From the NCBI GenBank assembly GCA_904398645.1, contig CAJFPH010000081.1:1-16550 (forward strand): a DNA stretch of 16,550 nucleotides, read 5' to 3'. Under the pieces are notes generated by a model. That model searched no databases. It saw only the letters and a program-made list of their open reading frames with translations, and was not told the origin of the DNA. A program made the translations under genes and the position numbers. Shown piece by piece: positions 1 to 6,356 of the stretch (its first letter is position 1; each line of letters opens with the position of its first letter). Origin of the DNA: Allobutyricicoccus pentlandensis (GTDB taxonomy: Bacteria; Bacillota; Clostridia; Oscillospirales; QAMX01).

Positions 1-258
1 AGTCGCCAGCAAAAGAGGAATCCCGCGCGGCACACAGTATTCTAAAATATGATCCAGCGCGGACGCCGTCGAAAAATCAACATAAACGTCCATCTCTCCC
101 GTATATTCAAAAGGATCCGCATAGACGGGATAGGTCGAAAGCCTATTCGGTACGGCGTCAAACCCGGCGACAATCTCCATATCGCCGCGCTGGGACGCCA
201 GCTCGGTAATTGCACGTCCCATACGGCCATTACAGCCGGACAGCGCTATCTTCAGCAT
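1..258 (-). CDS. dapB: 4-hydroxy-tetrahydrodipicolinate reductase, N-terminal part (cut by window edge)
   Basis: DapB makes tetrahydrodipicolinate from the DapA product using NAD(P)H, in the cytoplasmic diaminopimelate/lysine pathway. The 86 codons present start at ATG 258 and read MLKIALSGCNGRMGRAI, the dinucleotide-binding glycine motif GxxGRMG of this family. Further on come the expected VAGFD and DVYVDFSTASAL segments (the DFS turn typical of DapB). The family is about 250 residues, so roughly the first third is here and the rest lies beyond position 1. The gene starts 17 bp after the dapA stop, with GAGGAG (about 268-272) as its SD, so it is the second gene of a dapA-dapB operon. Confidence 0.93.
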   Translation of the reverse strand, partial: MLKIALSGCNGRMGRAITELASQRGDMEIVAGFDAVPNRLSTYPVYADPFEYTGEMDVYVDFSTASALDHILEYCVPRGIPLLLAT

Positions 259-275
259 AGTATTTTACTCCTCTT

Positions 276-1166
276 TTACCCGGCGATCAGACCATGCTTC
301 GCCAGTGTTTTCTTCAGTTTTGCAAAATTCTCATCTGACATCTCGCACAGCGGCAGACGCCAGTCTCCAGCCGGTAATCCCATCAAATTTGCAGCGGTCT
401 TAACCGGAATCGGATTGGTCTCCAGAAACAAATCGCGCAGCACGTCGTAATAAGCGCGCTGCATCGCAGCAGCCCCAGCATGATCCCCTGCAAACCATTT
501 AGAACAGATCTCCTGCATAACCCGCGGGATAATATTCGCTGCCGTAGATATGACACCGCAACCGCCCATTGCAAGAACCGGTATGGTAATGTCGTCGTTG
601 CCCGCCCACACGTTCATCTCGTCACCGCACCGATGCATGAGATCGTTAACCAATGCAAAGTCTCCGGACGCCTCTTTTACGCCGTTGATATTTGGGAACT
701 TCGCCAGTTCTTCATACACGGGCCCAGTCATGGATACGCCCGTCCGCGAAGGGATGTTATAAATAATAATCGGCAAATCGACCCGCTCGGCAATGTATGT
801 ATATTGCTTCAAAAGCCCTCTCTGCGTCGGCTTGTTATAATACGGCGTAACCATCAAAACGCCGTCGGCACCCGCTTCTTTTGCATAATTGCTCATATCG
901 ACCGCATGCTGCGTATCGTTGGAACCGGACCCGGCAATAACCGGCACGCGTCCTGCTGCGCGGCGAACGGCATAATCAATACAGGCGTGGTGTTCCTCGT
1001 CCGAAAGAGTCGGCGCCTCACCCGTCGTACCACAGACTACCAAAGCAGCGGTCCCACCGGCAATTTGAAAGTCTATCAGTTCTCCATATGCCTCAAAATC
1101 CACTTTGTTGTCACGATAGGGCGTAATCAGCGCCACTGCGGAACCTTTAAAAATAGGCTTTTTCAT
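276..1166 (-). CDS. dapA: 4-hydroxy-tetrahydrodipicolinate synthase
   Basis: DapA condenses pyruvate with aspartate semialdehyde, the first committed step of diaminopimelate/lysine synthesis, in the cytoplasm. The 296-residue product has the usual family length (about 290-300). The motifs are in order: GTTGEAPTLS at 46-55 (Thr47/Thr48 of the active site), Tyr110, IIIYNIPSRTGV at 133-144 (Tyr136 and the substrate-binding Arg141), and VKEASGD at 163-169 with Lys164 as the Schiff-base lysine. The start is fixed by a full AGGAGGT SD at 1171-1177. It leads a dapA-dapB operon and is divergent from the SpoIID-like gene. No lysine riboswitch or T-box was recognised in its roughly 136-nt leader. Confidence 0.97.
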   Translation of the reverse strand: MKKPIFKGSAVALITPYRDNKVDFEAYGELIDFQIAGGTAALVVCGTTGEAPTLSDEEHHACIDYAVRRAAGRVPVIAGSGSNDTQHAVDMSNYAKEAGADGVLMVTPYYNKPTQRGLLKQYTYIAERVDLPIIIYNIPSRTGVSMTGPVYEELAKFPNINGVKEASGDFALVNDLMHRCGDEMNVWAGNDDITIPVLAMGGCGVISTAANIIPRVMQEICSKWFAGDHAGAAAMQRAYYDVLRDLFLETNPIPVKTAANLMGLPAGDWRLPLCEMSDENFAKLKKTLAKHGLIAG

Positions 1167-1179
1167 AATGACCTCCTAC

Positions 1180-1207
1180 AAAACCAAGCCGCCGTGTTGC
1201 AGGCGGC
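1180..1207 (-). terminator. GC-rich hairpin in the dapA leader (possible attenuator)
   Basis: On the minus strand a 6-bp all-GC stem (GCCGCC/GGCGGC, 1202-1207 with 1188-1193) and 8-nt loop is followed by TTGGTTTT and, directly after, the dapA SD. It resembles a weak intrinsic terminator or a structure that could hide the SD. The T-tract is interrupted, so termination is uncertain. No competing antiterminator was worked out. Confidence 0.35.
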
Positions 1208-1222
1208 GACAGTGCTGTACCA

Positions 1223-1246
1223 TTATATGCCGGCCGACGCCATCAT
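1223..1246 (-). CDS. possible 7-codon leader peptide upstream of dapA
   Basis: Inside the dapA leader there is ATG ATG GCG TCG GCC GGC ATA TAA (MMASAGI), preceded 4 nt upstream by a plausible SD (GGGAGAAAGGA, 1251-1261). It has no Lys codons, so a classic lysine attenuation peptide is not supported. It could be chance, or translation through it could influence the hairpin that follows. Confidence 0.2.
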   Translation of the reverse strand: MMASAGI

Positions 1247-1308
1247 GATATCCTTTCTCCCGCAAATCACATCAGGAAAAGCGTATCCGATTACCTTCTA
1301 TTTTGTTC

Positions 1309-1337
1309 ATTTTATCAAAGCAGGACGAGACTGTCAA
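1309..1337 (-). promoter_or_regulatory. sigma-A promoter for dapAB
   Basis: The -35 TTGACA (1332-1337) and -10 TAAAAT (1309-1314) on the minus strand are separated by exactly 17 bp. Predicted transcription start is near 1302, giving a leader of about 136 nt. Its -35 box lies back-to-back with that of the promoter at 1347-1375. Confidence 0.8.
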
Positions 1338-1346
1338 TCAAAAAAA

Positions 1347-1375
1347 TTGACAAAAGCGGTCGAAACCGGTATAAT
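1347..1375 (+). promoter_or_regulatory. consensus sigma-A promoter for the SpoIID-like gene
   Basis: A perfect TTGACA (1347-1352), 17-bp spacer and perfect TATAAT (1370-1375). Transcription should begin near 1382, about 35 nt before the ATG at 1417. The match to consensus suggests strong vegetative expression unless repressed. Confidence 0.88.
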
Positions 1376-1416
1376 GCATGTGATAATGATTGTATTTTGT
1401 CCGACAGGAGACCACT

Positions 1417-3162
1417 ATGCGAAAAAAAACCGGCTTTATCCTGCTTTTTGCCATGTTTCTGCTTCTTCTTTCCCAACCGTGGACGCAGGCGGCAAACGTA
1501 CCATACGACTGTAAAATCAGAATCGGACTTTATTATGGTTCCGACGCACTTGCTTCCGCAAACCTGCAAAATGCAACTGGATACGGTTCCGGTTATCATG
1601 TCGGCTGGCTGGATGGAGATGGGAACTTTACGGCGTTGGGATACCTTCCAAACGTGTATCTGACGGTCTATCCCGATACAACTTATCACGTACAGGTTAA
1701 TTTCACCTTCCCGACCTACGAGGAAGCCCGCACTTATGCGGAACTGCTAGGCGGCGGAGCGTTTCCTGCCTACGTAAACGGGAGTTTTTTTGTGCGAACC
1801 GGCAGTTTTTCCTCATATTTTGACGCACAGGACTATGCTTTTCCCTATGGTTACGGCGTAGCGGAGGCAAGCCCTACCGGTTATACGGTCTGCGATACGC
1901 AGAGCGGCGAAATCCTGTTTGAATTTGATAGGAGCGGTACGCGGCTTGCCATAGAGCCGGTTTTTGATGCACTTTCCGGTAATGAGGGTGCGCAAACCTG
2001 GTTTAAAGGCCGTAAATACTTCGGCGCGTTTGAATACGCCCGCGATGGCAACGGCGTTGCGGTCATAAACGTTGTCGATTTGGAAGATTACATACGCGGC
2101 GTAATTCCCTATGAAATGAGCAGCTCCTGGCCGCAGGAAGCGTTAAAAGCCCAGGCTGTTTGTGCGCGGACTTATGCATATGCCAATTTGAACAAACACG
2201 CGGCAGATGGATTCGACCTCTGCAACAGTACGGACTGCCAGGTTTATTATGGCACAAACGGTGCGAATGACCGTACCGATCAGGCGGTCCTGGAAACGGC
2301 GGGCAGGTATCTCACATACGCCGGGGAACTCATCAACGCGTTCTACTATTCGTCAAACGGCGGAGCGTCCGAAGACAGCGAGAATGTCTGGACGGAAGCG
2401 CTCCCCTATCTACGCGCCGTCCGCGATGATTTTGAAAAACAGACCAATGTTTCGCATACCGATTGGACATATGAGCTGACGCTTGAAGATATCACGGACA
2501 TCCTGCGTGATCGCGGAACTGAATTTACCGGCAGTATCGTCCACGCATATGCGACCTATACCAATGCGGGCAACGTCAAAAGCCTGACGTTTATCGATTC
2601 TGTCGGTCATGAGATCGTCTATACAGGCGAGCGCTGCCGGACTCTTTTCAACACATCCGGGTCTTCTATCCATGTTTACAGCCAGCGGTTTATCTTCGAG
2701 GATAAATATGCCATGCGCATCCAAAGCAATGATGAGATTACAAGCGTCGGCGCAGGACAGCTCTCTTCCGCAGGCTCGTCGGCCTCCTACAGTTCCACAA
2801 CGGTTTTTAATGCCGGCGTCCTCACCGGTTCCGGAACCATTTCCGGCACTGAGAAATACGGTACGGACGCTCCGGTGCTCTCTTCGTCCGGAACAGACAC
2901 CGCAGATACCGTCACGACGATTTCCGGTGCATCCGCGTTCCCTATTACATCCGGCGGCGGCTCGTCGGCCGGCACCGTCCCGGTAAGTACGCTGCCGGTT
3001 CCGACGTCCTGCTCCGGTACCTTTATTATAAAAGGCAGCGGGAATGGTCACAATGTCGGTCTCAGTCAGTATGGCGCCAAGGCCATGGCAGAGCTTGGCT
3101 ATACCTACGAGCAGATTCTCACATACTATTATACCGGCGTCACCATGATGACTGCCTATTGA
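1417..3162 (+). CDS. secreted SpoIID/LytB-domain protein (peptidoglycan lytic transglycosylase-like)
   Basis: SpoIID proteins cut glycan strands of peptidoglycan; this 581-residue member should act outside the membrane. ATG 1417 is chosen because it has an ACAGGAG SD (1404-1410) and opens a signal peptide (MRKK, hydrophobic 7-19, AxA-like site near 24-26). Residues about 85-145 look like a SPOR-type repeat (YHVQV, then FFVRTGSF). The SpoIID core runs about 200-430: DLEDYIRGVIPYEM (221-234, with conserved Glu233), EALKAQAVCARTYAY (241-255), and His261, Cys269 and Cys274, matching the zinc ligand pattern reported for clostridial SpoIID. A Ser/Gly/Thr-rich stretch (about 445-530) precedes the typical C-terminal motif GSGNGHNVGLSQYGA (540-554). 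The promoter is a consensus sigma-A site, so it is probably not restricted to the sporulation mother cell. Confidence 0.88.
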   Translation: MRKKTGFILLFAMFLLLLSQPWTQAANVPYDCKIRIGLYYGSDALASANLQNATGYGSGYHVGWLDGDGNFTALGYLPNVYLTVYPDTTYHVQVNFTFPTYEEARTYAELLGGGAFPAYVNGSFFVRTGSFSSYFDAQDYAFPYGYGVAEASPTGYTVCDTQSGEILFEFDRSGTRLAIEPVFDALSGNEGAQTWFKGRKYFGAFEYARDGNGVAVINVVDLEDYIRGVIPYEMSSSWPQEALKAQAVCARTYAYANLNKHAADGFDLCNSTDCQVYYGTNGANDRTDQAVLETAGRYLTYAGELINAFYYSSNGGASEDSENVWTEALPYLRAVRDDFEKQTNVSHTDWTYELTLEDITDILRDRGTEFTGSIVHAYATYTNAGNVKSLTFIDSVGHEIVYTGERCRTLFNTSGSSIHVYSQRFIFEDKYAMRIQSNDEITSVGAGQLSSAGSSASYSSTTVFNAGVLTGSGTISGTEKYGTDAPVLSSSGTDTADTVTTISGASAFPITSGGGSSAGTVPVSTLPVPTSCSGTFIIKGSGNGHNVGLSQYGAKAMAELGYTYEQILTYYYTGVTMMTAY

Positions 3163-3173
3163 TATAAGAAAGG

Positions 3174-3202
3174 AACGCCCGCGCGTCCCGCGGACGTTTT
3201 TT
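3174..3202 (+). terminator. terminator-like hairpin after the SpoIID-like gene, inside the queA leader
   Basis: A 10-position stem with one C-A mismatch (3174-3183 with 3189-3198), a 5-nt loop and a run of six Ts (3197-3202). It would end the SpoIID-like transcript, but it lies between a possible queA SD (AAAGG, about 3169-3173) and the queA ATG at 3207, so it may also affect queA translation. Confidence 0.65.
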
Positions 3203-3206
3203 GCCT

Positions 3207-4226
3207 ATGAAACGTTCTGATTTTTACTATGACCTTCCGGAAGAACTCATTGCACAAACACCGCTTTTACAGCGCGACGCGTCTCGTCTGATGGTTCTTG
3301 ACCGAACCGATGGCCATATTTCACACCAGCATTTTTATGATCTTCCGGAATATCTTCATCCGGGCGACTGTCTGGTCATTAATGAATCTCGTGTGATTCC
3401 GGCTCGTCTGATCGGTGTTTCCGAAAAGACCGGCAGTCCGGTGGAAGTCCTGCTTTTGACGCAGCGCGGCGATGAATGGGAGTGTATTACACGACCCGGC
3501 AGGCGTACTCGGGAAGGCGCACGCCTCAGCTTTGGCGACGAACTTACTGCACAGGTCCTGCGTGTGACTGAAACAGGAAACCGCATAATCCGGTTTGATT
3601 ATGAAGGAATCTTCCTGGAAGTATTAGAGCGTCTTGGACGCATGCCGCTGCCGCCGTATATCACGCAGGAACTTGACGACCCTTCCCGTTATCAAACGGT
3701 CTATTCCAAAAATCCAGGCTCCGCCGCTGCGCCGACAGCGGGATTTCATTTTACGCCGGAGCTTTTGGCAAAGCTGGAAGGTATGGGCGTCCGCATCGCA
3801 CGCATAACCCTGCATGTTGGACTTGGTACGTTCCGCCCGGTCAAAGCGGAAGAAATTACAGAGCACGTCATGCATTCCGAATATTATGAAGTGCCTCGCG
3901 AAGCCGCCTCCACCATCAACGACGCACGTGCCTCAGGCGGACGCATCATCAGCGTTGGCACAACTTCGACGCGCACCCTAGAATCCGTGGCGGACGAAAA
4001 TGGCGTAATCCCTGCCACAGCCGGCTGGACCGATATTTTTATTTACCCCGGTTACAAGTTTCGTGCAATCGACGGTCTGATTACCAATTTTCATCTGCCG
4101 GAAAGCACATTAATCATGCTTGTCAGCGCGTTTGCGGGATATGAACATACCATGCACGCTTACCAGGAGGCCGTGCGGGAACGTTACCGGTTTTTTTCTT
4201 TTGGGGATGCTATGCTGATTATCTAG
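3207..4226 (+). CDS. queA: S-adenosylmethionine:tRNA ribosyltransferase-isomerase
   Basis: QueA transfers and isomerises the ribosyl part of SAM onto preQ1 in tRNA to form epoxyqueuosine, in the cytoplasm. The 339-residue product has the family length. Hallmarks are MKRSDFYYDLPEELIAQ at the N-terminus, GSAAAPTAGFHF (171-182), LHVGLGTFRPV (202-212), HSEYYEVP (223-230), GTTSTRTLES (251-260) and the C-terminal NFHLPESTL segment. ATG 3207 gives the canonical N-terminus. The 44 bp separating it from the upstream gene contain no clear promoter, so expression probably depends on readthrough of the hairpin or on a promoter inside the upstream gene. Usual queA partners (tgt, ruvB, yajC) are not in view. 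Confidence 0.96.
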   Translation: MKRSDFYYDLPEELIAQTPLLQRDASRLMVLDRTDGHISHQHFYDLPEYLHPGDCLVINESRVIPARLIGVSEKTGSPVEVLLLTQRGDEWECITRPGRRTREGARLSFGDELTAQVLRVTETGNRIIRFDYEGIFLEVLERLGRMPLPPYITQELDDPSRYQTVYSKNPGSAAAPTAGFHFTPELLAKLEGMGVRIARITLHVGLGTFRPVKAEEITEHVMHSEYYEVPREAASTINDARASGGRIISVGTTSTRTLESVADENGVIPATAGWTDIFIYPGYKFRAIDGLITNFHLPESTLIMLVSAFAGYEHTMHAYQEAVRERYRFFSFGDAMLII

Positions 4227-4236
4227 GCATGTTTTC

Positions 4237-4281
4237 AAAAAGAGCGCAACACGGACAACGCTTCCATGTTGCGCTCTTTTT
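4237..4281. terminator. bidirectional terminator between queA and the HMA gene
   Basis: A perfect 15-bp stem (4237-4251 with 4267-4281) flanked by A5 and T5 runs, with a 15-nt loop. It sits between two convergent genes, so it can stop queA (+) and the HMA-domain gene (-). Confidence 0.9.
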
Positions 4282-4290
4282 GTATTCCCA

Positions 4291-4674
4291 TCAGGTTTTT
4301 TCGGGATTCAGCATCTGAACGCCTGTCACCAGATAACCGGCGCGGCGTACGATCTGTTTTAAATCTTCCTCCGAAACGGGCATTTTTGCATAGACTACAG
4401 CATTTTTTCCTTTTAAATTCACCGTAGCATAGTAAGTATCCTGCGCATGAAATGCATTTTCAATACGCAAGGCGCAGTTTTTGCAGTGCATTCCCTCTAT
4501 CTCAATCTGATAAGCATGCGTATAATGTGACGTTTCCTTATCTTGCGGACGAATTCGTTTGATCTCGTCACCCTCCGAACCGCAGCAGCCGTTCTTTACC
4601 TTCTTAATATAACTTCGAACGGATAATACGCAAATGACAAGCAGAATGATACAAATTGCAATGGTAGCTTCCAT
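4291..4674 (-). CDS. membrane-anchored heavy-metal-associated (HMA) domain protein
   Basis: A 127-residue protein with a single N-terminal membrane segment (4-22), a short basic stretch and a Cys pair (NGCCG, 29-33), then an HMA ferredoxin-like domain (about 53-120) with the metal-binding loop GMHCKNC (61-67; Cys64, Cys67). The front third resembles the small FeoB-associated Cys-rich membrane proteins (TM, basic residues, Cys cluster), here apparently joined to an HMA domain. HMA domains carry soft or transition metals such as Cu(I) between partners; the metal is not determined here. No FeoB or P-type ATPase is in the window. It is divergent from a DtxR-family regulator, and its promoter is overlaid by a GTTAG-N6-CTAAC operator, so metal-responsive control is likely. 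The SD before ATG 4674 is weak (GGGGGC). Confidence 0.8.
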   Translation of the reverse strand: MEATIAICIILLVICVLSVRSYIKKVKNGCCGSEGDEIKRIRPQDKETSHYTHAYQIEIEGMHCKNCALRIENAFHAQDTYYATVNLKGKNAVVYAKMPVSEEDLKQIVRRAGYLVTGVQMLNPEKT

Positions 4675-4736
4675 ACCGGCAATGCCCCCATATCCGAATT
4701 TTTTTACCGGGTTTTCAAATCCGGCGTTTGCATTTA

Positions 4737-4752
4737 GTTAGCATAAGCTAAC
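4737..4752. promoter_or_regulatory. palindromic operator 1, GTTAG-N6-CTAAC (probable DtxR-family site)
   Basis: GTTAGCATAAGCTAAC is a palindrome with 6-bp arms, GTTAGC-ATAA-GCTAAC. It begins about 9 bp downstream of the -10 box of the minus-strand HMA promoter, so it covers the initially transcribed region. The same 5-bp arms and spacing recur at 6856-6871 and 6898-6913. A DtxR-family gene starts 126 bp away. The regulator assignment is inferred. Confidence 0.75.
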
Positions 4753-4761
4753 GTCAAAATC

Positions 4762-4790
4762 AGTGTAGCATGGACTTGCTTTTTTGTCAA
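4762..4790 (-). promoter_or_regulatory. sigma-A promoter for the HMA-domain gene
   Basis: TTGACA (4785-4790), 17-bp spacer, TACACT (4762-4767) on the minus strand. Predicted start is near 4755, with operator 1 immediately downstream, and the leader to ATG 4674 is about 80 nt. Confidence 0.78.
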
Positions 4791-4807
4791 GGAATCTAGA
4801 ATGGCAC

Positions 4808-4837
4808 TTGATCGGCGTCCGTATGTTGTGTTAAAAT
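4808..4837 (+). promoter_or_regulatory. probable promoter for the first DtxR-family regulator
   Basis: TTGATC (4808-4813), 18-bp spacer, TAAAAT (4832-4837), about 40 nt before the ATG at 4878. No GTTAG-N6-CTAAC copy overlaps it; operator 1 is more than 55 bp upstream, so this regulator may not be directly repressed by the same mechanism. Confidence 0.55.
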
Positions 4838-4877
4838 AAGGTTATCCGTTTTATGTTTTGAAAGCGAGGTGACTCCC

Positions 4878-5252
4878 ATGAAGATCCATGAATCTGCCGA
4901 AAACTACCTGGAAACCATTTTGATTTTGCAAAAACGTCTTGGCCAGGTACGTTCTATTGACATCGCAAGTGAGCTCTCCTATTCCAAACCAAGCGTCAGC
5001 GTGGCAATGAAGAATTTACGTACCAATGGTTACATTGATGTTGATTCGGATGGATACATCACACTATTGGACCAGGGCCGTGCGATCGCAGAAAAAATGT
5101 ATGAGCGTCACACGCTGCTCTCTGATATGCTGACCGCCCTTGGCGTCGACCCGGCGGTTGCAGCAGAGGATGCCTGCCGCATTGAACACGTAATCAGCGA
5201 AGAAACGTTTGAAGCGTTCAAGGTACATGCCGCCGAACGCCGCAGTCAATGA
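4878..5252 (+). CDS. DtxR/MntR-family metal-dependent transcriptional regulator (short form, paralogue 1)
   Basis: A 124-residue cytoplasmic repressor with an N-terminal winged helix (about 5-65; recognition region SKPSVSVAMKNL, 36-47) and the metal-binding/dimerisation domain (about 66-120). It lacks the C-terminal SH3-like domain of DtxR/IdeR, so it is MntR-like in size. Aligned to B. subtilis MntR, the ligand positions are Asn9 (MntR Asp8), Glu12, His78, Cys100 (MntR Glu99), Glu103 and His104. The Cys-x2-Glu-His pattern is that of the iron-type DtxR/IdeR, while Asn9 is an unusual replacement. ATG 4878 follows a GAGGTG SD; a GTG at 4869 falls inside that SD and is rejected. It is divergent from the HMA gene and about 58% identical (first 115 residues, hand alignment) to the second regulator. 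Confidence 0.9.
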   Translation: MKIHESAENYLETILILQKRLGQVRSIDIASELSYSKPSVSVAMKNLRTNGYIDVDSDGYITLLDQGRAIAEKMYERHTLLSDMLTALGVDPAVAAEDACRIEHVISEETFEAFKVHAAERRSQ

Positions 5253-5257
5253 GAATC

Positions 5258-5288
5258 AACAGGCGCCCATTAAAAGGGCGCCTGTTTT
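5258..5288 (+). terminator. terminator of the first DtxR-family gene
   Basis: A perfect 11-bp stem (5258-5268 with 5276-5286), 7-nt loop, ending in TTTT on the plus strand. It lies 5 bp after the stop codon. The minus-strand side has only a poor T-tract, so it is a weak terminator for the converging flavodoxin operon. Confidence 0.82.
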
Positions 5289-5299
5289 GATTCCGTCGC

Positions 5300-5722
5300 T
5301 TAAGCCAGTGATTTTCCGAGTGCGATACAGGAAGCTTCTCCCATTGCGTCTGGCGCCTCATTACAAATGACGCTTTCACAGACGAGTATTGCTCCATCAC
5401 TGCGGCAAGTTTCCTCCCAGGTGCGCATCCATTCGCCGTCTCCCCAGCCATATGAGCCAAACAGGGCAATTTTTTTACCCTTCAGTTTTGGTTCGCAGGC
5501 AATAAACATCGGTTCGAATTCACTCTCCTCCAGTTGCTCTGCGCCCATCGACGGGCACCCAAAGGCAACGGCGTCAAAATTGTCCATTTGTTCTACTCCG
5601 AATTCTCCTGCCGTAAACAGTGTGGCCTCCGCGCCGGCCTCCTGCACACCCTTTACAACATAACTTGCCATTGCCTCTGTATTTCCGGTTCCACTCCAGT
5701 ATACCACTGCTACTTTACTCAT
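5300..5722 (-). CDS. flavodoxin
   Basis: A small FMN electron carrier, 140 residues, the length of short-chain flavodoxins. The FMN phosphate loop is clear (YWSGTGNTEAMA, 8-19). The two isoalloxazine loops follow: GCPSMGAEQLEE (55-66) and FGSYGWGDGEWM (88-99). Flavodoxins replace ferredoxin when iron is short. It is the last gene of the operon with the second DtxR-family regulator and the DUF3793 protein; it begins 25 bp after the DUF3793 stop with its own good SD (AAGGAG, 8 nt from ATG). The operon promoter carries two probable metal-regulator sites, so induction on metal starvation is the natural inference. Confidence 0.94.
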   Translation of the reverse strand: MSKVAVVYWSGTGNTEAMASYVVKGVQEAGAEATLFTAGEFGVEQMDNFDAVAFGCPSMGAEQLEESEFEPMFIACEPKLKGKKIALFGSYGWGDGEWMRTWEETCRSDGAILVCESVICNEAPDAMGEASCIALGKSLA

Positions 5723-5747
5723 GTTTGTTGCTCCTTTTCCATCTGAA

Positions 5748-6356
5748 TTACACGGCTACAGTGAGCTGTTGCACCGTTTTTCCCTGTTTCCATAGCCGTG
5801 CATAGATTTCCTGACATTTTTGATAACGCGCGAATGTTTTGATCGCATCGCATTCATTGCAATACACCTTCCAGCAGCCTACGCATTTGCAGTTTTTCCC
5901 GGAATTTCGGATAAAGCCGACGACATCTCCCAGCGGATAACCAAGAAAAATTCCGATTTCATGAGGAAATACCGCAGACTCATTCAGCCTTTCCTTCAAA
6001 CGTTCCAGCGCACGCAACGGATCCATGCTGTCATAGCCGTAACCGGCTAAAAACCGTGCGACACCATGCCGGCACAGGTCGCGGCGCAAATGTGATTCCC
6101 TGCAAACATAGACGAGCGCACGACCCTCCTGTTGTTTTAGCAACATTAGGAAAATACCCTTTTCCCGCAGCTGGTGGTTCCAACGTGCCAATTGCCGCTC
6201 AATCTCCGCTCCGTTTTCTAATTTCATGCCAAAAAGATTGGCGGTTTTTAAAGACGCCAGTGTCGGCGCGCAGTGCAAAATTAAATATTTTTCCATCTCC
6301 AGCAAGGCAGACCCCCTGTCTCTCAAGCCCGTCATTTTCTCAAGCCCCGAATTCAT
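5748..6356 (-). CDS. DUF3793 family protein with a cysteine cluster
   Basis: A 202-residue soluble protein matching DUF3793, a clostridial family of unknown biochemical role. Recognised family segments are LILHCAPTLASLKTANLF (25-42), RALVYVCR (79-86), FPHEIGIFLGYPLGDVVGFI (130-149) and CWKVYCNECDAIKTFARYQKC (from 161). A dense cysteine group (Cys156, 158, 161, 166, 169, plus 181) could bind a metal or cluster, though some of these positions may simply be family-conserved. There is no signal peptide or membrane segment. ATG 6356 overlaps the upstream regulator's TGA (ATGA), implying translational coupling; no strong SD is seen. In-frame Met at residues 8 and 21 are alternative starts. Its position between a DtxR-type regulator and flavodoxin points to metal or redox homeostasis. 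Confidence 0.82.
   Translation of the reverse strand: MNSGLEKMTGLRDRGSALLEMEKYLILHCAPTLASLKTANLFGMKLENGAEIERQLARWNHQLREKGIFLMLLKQQEGRALVYVCRESHLRRDLCRHGVARFLAGYGYDSMDPLRALERLKERLNESAVFPHEIGIFLGYPLGDVVGFIRNSGKNCKCVGCWKVYCNECDAIKTFARYQKCQEIYARLWKQGKTVQQLTVAV

Noticed and set aside
1167..1310. Lysine riboswitch or T-box in the dapA leader
   Set aside because: I looked for the T-box GGTGG-ACC motif and L-box conserved elements on the minus strand and did not find them; the leader is also short for an L-box.
480..1514. 344-codon open frame on the plus strand
   Set aside because: It runs antisense to dapA and across the divergent promoters, has no SD or recognisable domain, and its composition is that of a shadow of the dapA frame.
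2410..3051. 213-codon minus-strand frame opposite the SpoIID-like gene
   Set aside because: Arg/Gly-rich shadow, partly opposite the Ser/Gly/Thr linker; no SD or promoter, and the plus-strand gene is certain.
4762..4837. Operator 1 as a repressor site for the first DtxR-family gene itself
   Set aside because: Operator 1 is more than 55 bp upstream of that gene's predicted -35 box, so direct occlusion is unlikely; it overlaps only the start of the HMA transcript.
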